This document shows positions 55,998 to 64,000 of a stretch of 64,000 bases of DNA, piece after piece. The stretch spans positions 157,045,471-157,109,470 of the forward strand of contig OZ020587.1 in NCBI GenBank assembly GCA_963971535.1, written 5' to 3'. Each line of letters begins with the position of its first letter. Position 1 is the first letter of the stretch. Position numbers and translations under genes: made by a program. The notes under the pieces are model-generated. The model searched no databases, was not told the DNA's origin, and was given only the letters and a program-made list of their open reading frames with translations. The stretch is from Notolepis coatsorum (taxonomy: Eukaryota; Chordata; Actinopteri; Aulopiformes; Paralepididae).

Positions 55998-57806
55998 TGT
56001 AGAAGGGTGGATTATCCCTGCTTGTGGGAGTAGTAGTACACAGCCACTGGGTAGCAGGATACTATAGAATTGGATCTATATGTGCCCCTGTCTTTGGCCC
56101 GGAACGTCGTTCTGGAGGGCTTGCAGCAGGAGTGGATGGGGCCCAGGATTTACTAACCTGGGGGGTGGTACTCTGGTCTTCCTCGCCTTCCAAGGCGGTC
56201 AGCAGTAGCTCCCCACACACTCTCACTTCCCCCAGTACCTCCGACAGCCCTCCCACACCCGGTGACTGTCAGTTCAATAGTATTATTGGGCTTCCCTTTA
56301 AGCAGTACCCTTCCTTGACCACCTGTATAGAACCTTCAAATGCTATTCTGGGAATGGGGGTAAGGCTTAAATAATTATGCAGTCACAGTATTTACCCAGG
56401 GGTTAGGTTAGCAAATGGAAGAAACAGACACACACACACAGTGCTCCCAATTATATCTACTTTGTATTTAAGCCTAGGCAGGTTATCAGTTACAGGTTGT
56501 ACTTCAGATTTATTCAGATAGCGCTTTTTCATAAATGGCACCGGGTGCTCTCACTGATAATGTAGGGGAACACTATCCCCACCATAGGCACCGCATGCTC
56601 AATACATTAATAACACCCCGCTTGTACTAGGGGAGACCCAGGCATAAAGTAGAGAAACATTGGGAATTCAAACAACAAGAATAATAAAAATACAAAAGAA
56701 ACCAAGCAAATGTGGGCCCACGTTACCAAAATAAAACCTACACTAAAGCCGGCTTATATTGTTTGGGGTACCCCTTAGACACTGGTTGTTAGCGTTCACT
56801 TGAATGGACGTTGATGTGGATACACGAGGTACCGTTCGTACTTAGCCAAGATGGCGGATCCACTCTTATCACCTCTCGTCCAGGTGACAAGATGGCGTCA
56901 GGCGATCCCACGAGCACAGCCAGCGGGCTGGGGCAACAGCATGGGCAGTGGTGAACTGGAGGAGCGTGCTGTGATGGCGACCTCTGCTGGTGGGAAGAGG
57001 CGTCCTCTGCGACGTCGGGGAGACATTCACTGCTTGCTGTTGCTTGCTGCTGTCGCGCGAGCTAATACTGTTGGCTACCCTAAACACAGCTAAACTTCGG
57101 GTCTTGATGCACCCTCCTGCTATATCGGCTATACTACTAACGCAACGTGGCTGACTATACCACCGGTCTTCAGCGCCGCGCGCCCGGTAGTCTACTGGAG
57201 TCAGGCGGAGCCGTTAGCAGCATGCTAATACACCGCACACTTACTACTATAACCCGTTAAGTATAGACGTTAGTCCCGTTAACTATGGACGTTAGTCCTT
57301 CGTTCTGTATCGCTTACTCACACACATCGCTGGTACTTCTAGGATAACACGTCAACTAGCAAGTACTTCTTATCACCCGTCGCTCTCCAACGGGGCTCTT
57401 CCACATAACTTCTGCAACGGGGCTCTTCCAGAGCACACGCCCGCTGCGACTGTTCACGGTCGAGTTCACTGCCGAAGAGAGCTTCCTGGTGCTCTGGCTC
57501 CCAGGTAATTCTCTCTTCCTCGTTGCTTCCCTCTCTCCTCCGCTTCACCTGCCACCACCGCCACGCTGCCCCCTGCTGGCAACCGCCACTGATCCCACTC
57601 TAGGACCACTTCAGCACGGGAGAAAGCTGCTTCAATGTTAGTGTTAGTGATCCATAATGAAGCCGGAGAAGAGTAGCACCTCACCTCGTTATTAGACCGG
57701 GCGAGATATCAAAAGGAACACTGTCTATCACACTTTATACACACACAGGGAAAGTAACAGTTAGTCAGCACTTCTGAATACTTAGTAGAATATTCAGGAT
57801 GCTACA
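55998..57806 (-). repeat. Gypsy-like 3' LTR
   Basis: 1809 bp, nearly identical to the copy at 52354. This is the LTR contiguous with the internal region that runs to the primer-binding site at 60570, so it is the 3' LTR of the element. Confidence 0.88.
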
Positions 57807-57941
57807 TTTCCCCCCACTTTAAACTTGCCAAGTCCTCTGCAAGTTACCTCAATGAAACCAGTTTAATGACATGAAAACGGTCCTTAGACCAAGTTTCACA
57901 CATTGTTTCATTAGTTTCACACACTGTTCCACAAACACACT

Positions 57942-60569
57942 TCAGCACGTAGTCCTGGCGATACCGAGCGGGTAGCCGACCTCTGGTGCTCCTCTGGGGC
58001 CGGGTTCGTTCAACCTCCCCTGCGTCTGATTCTGTGTCAGATTCATCTGTCTCTGTTGGTAGGCCCTCGGCCACGGCTTCGCCCTCCGAGGCCTCTGAGG
58101 GGCCGCCTGCGGCGCCCTCCTCGCCGTCCTCTCCTGAGGGGCCCAGCTCCACCTCTCCTCCCTCGTCCGGCGCTGCTTCAGCGACGACCCGAGGGGCCCT
58201 GGGTGGGTTCCTCTGGGGCCGGGTTGATCCAACTCCCCCCTCTCGGATCCCATGTCCGTCTTCTTGCCCTCCCGGGTAGCAACACGAAAGGATGTAGGAG
58301 GGGTGGAGTCACCAAGGGGGGAATCATCAGACTTGGAAGAACTCTGTGCAGGTTCATGCATCCTCCGGGGGATCCGCGCGTGCTTCCCCCCGCCTCGGGC
58401 CCAAGCCCTCGGGAGCACGTCTCGAGCCGGGGCACACCGTGCACACTGTTGCCTCCAGCCCTTCACCTCGGCCGCCATCCCTGTCCTGTAATAGCCCCGC
58501 CCCATTAACCCTAGTGTCCCGCGTTCGCCCAAATGTCCCCCAAGGATATGTTGAATCTCATATACGTGCCGCCGCAGCGCCCCCGGCACCACCAACTGGA
58601 GTATCTCCTCTCCCTCTCGAGGGTCACTAACTCGCCTGAATAGTACCCCATTCTGCAGACGGAACCGTTCCCACTGCCCGTAGAGCTTACGTATAAGCGG
58701 GCTCGCCTCTTGCAGTCGCATTCCGGTGGGGCAGCTCCCCTTCATCACCGCCTCTCGTACGGGCCCCACCTCCGGGTCCTCCACTTGGAACTGCCGTATC
58801 TTGTCCCAGCTATAGCCGCTGTCTCCCTTCTGGACCACTATCTGCCTGGCGCCGACCACTGGGACCCCCGACGGATTGGTCCGCTTCTCGGGGCTCCGGC
58901 GAGCACGGACGGAGGCCGGCCGACCACGCGCAGCCCGGAGCAAGCAAGCCCGAACTTCTTCCGCCGAGATCGTCGCATACCCTCCTCTGTTGACTTCCGG
59001 CGGCTCCCGTGGGCTCACCTCTTCGGTTGGCCTCGCGACCAGGGCGGGGCCCTGCGGCGGGCCGGTCCGCGCCTCGGGCCTCCGGCCACCAGCGCGTCTG
59101 TCGGGCCGGCCGCCTTGGTGGCGTATCATCCGGCATGTCACTACACCTCCCTCTCCAGCCCATCGTCTGGCGGTCGCCAGGTCGGACGACCCGCCGGCTG
59201 CTGTGTGGGTGACGCCCTGTACTGGTGGGAGAGGAACCTCACAGCCCGGTGCTTCCGTCAGGCGTGGTTCTCCCATCGCGTGGGGGCACTCGCGGCCAAT
59301 ATGACCGGGCTGTTGACAGGCGTAGCAGATCAGCCTCCCATCCTCGCTCCGGCGGGGTAGTCTGCGCGGGGTAGAGGGCATGTCTCGCCTAGGTCGCCGC
59401 CCGGCGGCGCCTCTCTTGGGCGCGTCTCGCTCCTGGTGCAAGGCCTGGAAGAGCTGTTCCTGGCGCGCGCTCAACCGCTCTTGGCCAGCGAACAGCTGTC
59501 GGATCGACTCCTGGAGGGTGTCGGTGAGAGGAGGGGTTTTGCGTCCCTCTGCGGCGGCGGCGTGAATCATGCCCCGGGCGGGAGCCTTCGTGGGGGGCAG
59601 GACCATCTCTTCCTCGGACCAGTCTATCGCCTCCATCATCAGGTCGATAAATGTCCGTTCCCCGTCCTCTCTCCCGTGCCTCTTCATCTCCCGTCTCAGC
59701 GTCTCGTCCCTCAGGCCGAGCACGAACTGCTCCCGCAGCCGGGCTGCAGGGTTGGGGACCTATCTGGGGTCTCTGTCCTGAATGCGCCGCATCCGCTCTT
59801 GCAGGTCATATGCAAACTCCCGTATGCTCTCCCCGTCAGATTGTCGGCGGTCGAGGAACTCTCCCAGGCGGACACTGACTGGGGTCTTGTCTCCGTACGT
59901 CTCCTGCAGTACGCAAAACAGGGTGTCTGGCCCTGGGGCGGTTCCCTCCAGGATGAAGCGCACCGTCCGCCTTGCCTCGCCCTTTAAGTGCTGCTGTATG
60001 AACTCCGCCTGTTCATCGCCGGGCACTCTGCTGGTCCGGAAATGGGCCTTCATTTCCCGGATCCAGTCCTCCAGCGGCGACTCTCCTCCCTCTTTTCCCC
60101 CTCCGAACTCACTGCATTTTCGGTCCCGTTGGACATACACAGTCGGGGGGGCCGCGCGGGATTCGTGGCCGTCTCTGTCGAGGGCGGCCTGAGCCTTCTC
60201 TATGGCCAGCGCCTGTCGGTCCAGGAGGCCTGCTTGGAGGTGGGCTCGTTTCTTCAGAGCCCTCACCTGTGCGGTCAGGTTTTCCATCGTTGCGGCCTCC
60301 TCCTCCTCCTCCTCTTCTACCTCGGCGTCTTGGGCGTCTTGGGCGTCTCGTCGCTCCCGTAGAGCCGCCTGAGTGTAGCGCTTCTCCTGGAGTGCCTGCT
60401 CGGTCAACTCCTTTATAAGTGCCGCCTGAGTCCGACACTTCTCCTGCAGCTCCTCGAACTTCGCCGCCATCTCCTGCACGGCGCGGGTCCCTTCTTCGGA
60501 CGTCATGGTCTCTCTACTGGTCTGTGTCAAGGAAGTGGAGTAGGATGTTGATCCTGTTCGTGACGCCAA
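57942..60569 (-). pseudogene. Chimeric gag-integrase ORF of a non-autonomous Gypsy element
   Basis: An 876-codon minus-strand frame interrupted only by one TAG at about 59760. N-terminal coiled coil (about 60500-60200: AAKFEELQEKCRTQAALIKE and similar), Glu run, then a gag core (EDWIREMKAHFRTSRVPGDE; GEFLDRRQSDGESIREFAYD), a CCHC zinc knuckle (CYACQQPGHIGRECPHA, about 59310), and then, without protease, RT or RNase H, the integrase zinc-binding region (HVYEIQHILGGHLGERGT; CARCAPARD, about 58440-58560). The integrase core is absent. The frame continues into an acidic tail and STRGRLPARYRQ, typical of Gypsy pol C-termini. This is a deletion derivative that keeps gag in frame, like TR-GAG/LARD-type parasites. 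The TAG could be a mutation or a readthrough site. Confidence 0.8.
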
Positions 60570-60570
60570 A
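60551..60570 (-). promoter_or_regulatory. Primer-binding site of the Gypsy-like element
   Basis: On the minus strand TTTGGCGTCACGAACAGG directly follows the 5' LTR. TGGCG...GAACAGG resembles the 3' end complement of tRNA-Lys, as used by several retroelements, with two mismatches in the centre. Confidence 0.65.
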
Positions 60571-62831
60571 TGAAGAAGGGTGGATTATCCCTGCTTGTGG
60601 GAGTAGTAGTACACAGCCACTGGGTAGCAGGATACTATAGAATTGGATCTATATGTACCCCCGTCTTTGGCCCGGAACGTCGTTCTGGAGGGCTTGCAGC
60701 AGGAGTGGATGGGGCCCAGGATTTACTAACCTGGGGAATGGTACTCTGGTCCCCCTCGCCTTCCAAGGCGGTCAGCAGTAGTTCCCCACACACTCTCACT
60801 TCCCCCAGTACCTCCGACAGCCCGCCCACACCCGGTGACTGTCAGTTCAATAGTATTATTGGGCTTCCCTTTAAGCAGTACCCTTCCTTGACCACCTGTA
60901 TAGACCCTTCAAATGCTATTCTGGGCATGGGGGTAAGGGTTAAATAATTATGCAGTCACAGTATTTACCCAGGGGTTAGGTTAGCAAATGGAAGAAACAG
61001 ACACACACACAATGCTCCCAATTATATCTACTTTGTATTTAAGCCTGGGCAGGTTATCAGTTACAGGTTGTACTTCAGATTTATTCAGATAGCACTTATT
61101 CATAAATGGCACCGGGTGCTCTCACTGATAATGTAGGGCATAGGTGTCAAACTCACAGCCCGCGGGCCAAATGTGGCCCACCACGTCATTTGATGTGGCC
61201 CCCCAAGAGCTCAGGTAAAAAAAATAAAAAAATAAATAATTTCTTTTTAACATTAATATTGGGTTAAAAAATAGCAGTGTTAAAATAATTGTGGGTTAAT
61301 GCGTTAATAAAGCTTTGACTTTGACAGCCTTAGTTATTACACATTCTTACACATACATGTATGTTGAACATCTGAGGTATTGATGAAGTAACAAAGGAAA
61401 AAAGTCAAAAGCACTTACTCCTCAGACATTCTTTGACAATTTTACAGCCCAAAATACAAAAAAGATCCAGGCGGAATAGGTAACAAAGGGTTGAAGAAAT
61501 ATTGTCTGAACTGTCAGATGCAAACTGGCTGTGTGACATAACCGAGCATCTCGCTCAATTGAATAAGAAGCTGTAGGGACGCAAACAAGTCCCACCCAAA
61601 ACTTGACCAATATAGTTGTGAACTGAGACAACCCTTATTTTGTTATTTTTGAGTACAGTTACAGTTGTGTGTTCATGCAGACACATAATAGCAATTTCAT
61701 TACGAATTGAAAATGGGGGATCCTGATGTAAACAAGTCGAAAGTCTTTCTCTGGTCTGCATCCCCTTAACAATTGTGTGTATTGAGCTGTACTGTACCCA
61801 TTCTGCAATCTGTTAATAAAATTTAATAATTAATCTTCTATTAGTTGGATGTATGGCCTCTGCAAGGTTGTGTGCAGCCATTTGTTTTTGTAACATCTGC
61901 TACATCTGTCCCACGTGTTCTTTGCAGCTCACAGTTGTTAGTTCTGCCCCTCTTGACTGTGACAAAAAGGTTTTGAACAAACTTAATGTCATAGCTTGTA
62001 TTTGATGATATTCTTCTTTGTTATTTACTTGAATGGTTTGATCATTGATTGATGGAGTAATATGGGGTTCTGATAAACTACAATTATTTGTTAAAATAAC
62101 ATAAGCTAACATATATTTTTACATTTATGCAAATGCATATGCAATATGTATAACTTGAATAAGTAATAAATACAGAAACAACATGTTTAACAATATGTAA
62201 ATGAGTAGCTACATTTATTTTACATTACATTAACATTTATACGGTCGTTGGCCCTTTGAGGGCAACCATAATGCTGATGTGGCCCTCTGTGAAAATGAGT
62301 TTGACACCCCTGATGTAGGGGAACACTATTCCCACCATAGGCACCGCATGCTCAATACATTAATAACACCCCGCTTGTACTAGGGGAGACCCAGGCATAA
62401 AGTAGAGAAACATTGGGAATTCAAACAACAAGAATAATAAAAATACAAAAGAAACCAAGCAAATGTGGGCCCACGTTACCAAAATAAAACCTACACTAAA
62501 GCCGGCTTATATTGTTTGGGGTACCCCTTAGACACTGGTTGTTAGCGTTCACTTGAATGGACGTTGATGTGGATACACGAGGTACCGTTCGTACTTAGCC
62601 AAGATGGCGGACCCACTCTTATCACCTCTCGTCCAGGTGACAAGATGGCGTTGGGCGATCCCGCGAGCACAGCCAGCGGGCTGGGGCAACAGCATGGGCA
62701 GTGGTGAACTGGAGGAGCGTGCTGTGATGGCGACCTCTGCTGGTGGGAAGAGGCATCCTCTGCGACGTCGGGGAGACGTTCACTGCTGGCTGTTGCTTGC
62801 TGCTGTCGCGCGAGCTAATACTGCTGGCTAC
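60571..62831 (-). repeat. Gypsy-like 5' LTR, interrupted twice
   Basis: The minus-strand end CCCTTCTTCA adjoins the primer-binding site. It matches the other LTRs to 62831, except for a 1174-bp hAT insertion at 61139-62312. At 62831 it is cut by a retrovirus-like LTR, so the remaining 700 bp probably lie beyond the window. The terminal TTCA versus TACA in the other LTRs is one mismatch. Confidence 0.85.
61139..62312. mobile_element. Non-autonomous hAT element with 8-bp target duplication
   Basis: Ends CATAGGTGTCAAACTCA and TGAGTTTGACACCCCTG (imperfect inverted repeats of hAT type). Perfect 8-bp direct repeats ATGTAGGG at 61131-61138 and 62313-62320. The empty site is seen uninterrupted in both other LTR copies (near 52916 and 56558). 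Internal sequence includes the ends' AAATGTGGCCCACCACG and GATGTGGCCCTCTGTG motifs and a reversed fragment (61690-61825) of the retroposon seen at 23 kb. No transposase frame is present. Confidence 0.93.
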
Positions 62832-63500
62832 TGTTGTGGAAAATGTGTATATGGAGTGAACTAGTTTAATATAGGTCAACTAGCAGTACTGAAAGACGGT
62901 CCGGCTGATGTTCTTAAAACAACTTTGAGATAGACAGATAGACATTTCAGTACATCACGTCGTGTGCTTTTAATCTTGTAACATCTTGTTCTCTCTTTCA
63001 CACACACACATATACACACACACATCTCACTCAATCATACACACACTCATTTTAATCTTGACTCTCTCTTTCACACACACACATATACACACACACATCT
63101 CACTCAATCATACACACACTCATTTTAATCTTGACTCTCTCTTTCACACACACACATATACACACACATCTCACTCAATCGCATCTCTCTTCGATGTTAA
63201 ATCTATGTTCTTCTTAATGTCTTTATCTCTCTTCATGTTAAATCTATGTGTCATTTTAATGTACGTCATGTCATATCTGATATAATATGTCACGTCATCA
63301 TATCTGTCATGTGGGGGCAGGGCTGAGAAGGGATTTATGGGACAAGCACAGGGGTTGAGAAGTCAGAGTGTTTTTGTTCAAGCTGTGGTCCGTCTGCTCG
63401 ATCCATAGCTCTGCTGTTAAAACTTTCTTTCATTAAACAAATTGCCTGTTGAAATTGGAAATATCGTCTCCTGCTGTGTTAACAACCATCAGCCACAACA
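62832..63500 (+). repeat. Retrovirus-like 5' LTR
   Basis: 669 bp bounded by TGTTGTGG and CCACAACA, inserted in the Gypsy-like LTR at 62831. It contains three copies of a roughly 72-bp CA-rich unit (TTTTAATCTTGACTCTCTCT) at about 62970-63180, and a late ATTAAA signal (about 63430). A primer-binding-site-like sequence TGGTGACCC follows at 63503. The internal region and second LTR lie beyond the window. It may be an endogenous retrovirus or another LTR element. Confidence 0.75.
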
Positions 63501-64000
63501 TTTGGTGACCCTTGACCTGTAGACGCCCTGCCGGGCCTTTCATACGGCCAGTTCCTGGAATCTCCCGTAGACATTCTGGCGGTTGTCGACAAAGATAAGG
63601 TGAGCGTTGTGCTTTTTATTATAATATCCGTGAGAGATTCTGCGGGAGGAAAAAGTGAGCTGGCTGTGTGACTGGTTGGGATGGACGACTAGAAAACAAA
63701 CACGAGTGGTAAGGTGTTGACACTAGGGCGAATCCTCTTTTAACAGGCTATAAATGCGCCACTAATCAATTTTAATTGCATGTTTTCGACCTTTTTGGTC
63801 AAAACTTTCTCTGACCCTTTACAAAACACTCTCCCCAGTCCCCACTTCCTTGTTATAACTGTGGTTAACTGTGTCATGGTTGTTTTGTAGGTTCCGGCCC
63901 TCTCATACAAGCATATACTAGTACATGCCACACACACACACACTCATTCTCACATTCACACACACACACATACACCGACACACACATACACACATAACTC
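63501..64000 (+). other. Leader of the retrovirus-like element; no ORF in window
   Basis: TTTGGTGACCC resembles the tRNA-Trp-type primer-binding site in its first nine bases only. GATAAGGTGAGCG near 63594 resembles a retroviral leader splice donor. The end of the window is CA-rich. No gag-like frame is visible before 64000. Confidence 0.45.

Larger units (their letters stand above)
51891..59177. repeat. 3.64-kb tandem segmental duplication
   Basis: 51891-55534 and 55535-59177 are about 99% identical. Each unit contains about 460 bp of flank (TATAGGTCATGTTTCCAAAT on), a complete 1.8-kb LTR and about 1.37 kb of retroelement internal sequence. The junction at 55534/55535 joins internal sequence (TCGTCTGGCGGTC) to flank. 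Differences include a CA-repeat length change and a small indel near 54753/58397 that breaks the coding frame in the first unit only. Confidence 0.93.

Noticed and set aside
60109-60438. 109-codon alternative frame in gag
   Set aside because: It overlaps the well-supported gag frame and is composed of Arg/Gly/Pro from GC-rich sequence read out of frame.

Overview
The window is vertebrate, almost certainly teleost, nuclear DNA. The evidence is spliced genes with GT-AG introns (KLHL10-like kelch genes, secernin-3 and CIR1 exons, a fish SAMD3-like gene) set in a dense mixture of repeat types typical of fish: L2/Rex-like LINEs, tRNA-derived SINEs, Penelope-like elements, Ty3/Gypsy LTR elements, hAT, Tc1-like and piggyBac-like elements, and long microsatellites and minisatellites. 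I cannot name the species.

Layout. 1-6.7 kb: a minisatellite, one unassigned exon, MITEs and a SAMD3-like gene on the minus strand whose frame is broken by a 34-bp tandem duplication. 6.7-13.1 kb: a satellite block, including about 5 kb of a 9-bp repeat with nested higher-order structure. 13.4-17.7 kb: a nearly complete Penelope-like element (minus strand) with two direct terminal repeats, GIY-YIG endonuclease, reverse transcriptase and hammerhead-ribozyme-like motifs. 17.7-31.5 kb: nested transposons around the last coding exon of scrn3 (minus), whose 3' end has expanded into a 64-bp tandem array. 31.5-34.9 kb: a complete five-exon klhl10-like gene (plus), lying inside the last scrn3 intron. 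35-40.4 kb: a second Penelope fragment, microsatellites, the penultimate scrn3 exon (minus) and two cir1 exons (plus). SCRN3 and CIR1 are divergent neighbours in mammals, so this looks like conserved synteny. 41-44 kb: an internally deleted chromodomain-type Gypsy element. 46.5-50 kb: an inverted second copy of the klhl10-like gene (minus), decayed in its last exon. 50-64 kb: a hAT end, LINE and LTR remnants, then a Gypsy-like element with 1.8-kb LTRs whose 3' half and flank are tandemly duplicated (3.64 kb unit). Its internal region fuses gag to the integrase zinc-binding domain with the catalytic domains missing. Its right LTR carries a hAT insertion with a perfect 8-bp target duplication and is split at the window edge by a retrovirus-like LTR.

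Host genes occupy little of the window. Only the first klhl10-like gene appears complete. scrn3 and cir1 are represented by two exons each; I could not find their other exons, so the locus may be rearranged, have very long introns, or be misassembled. The most interesting structures are the inverted klhl10-like pair embedded in the scrn3/cir1 locus, the Penelope element with its putative ribozymes, the 9-bp satellite, and the chimeric gag-integrase LTR element.
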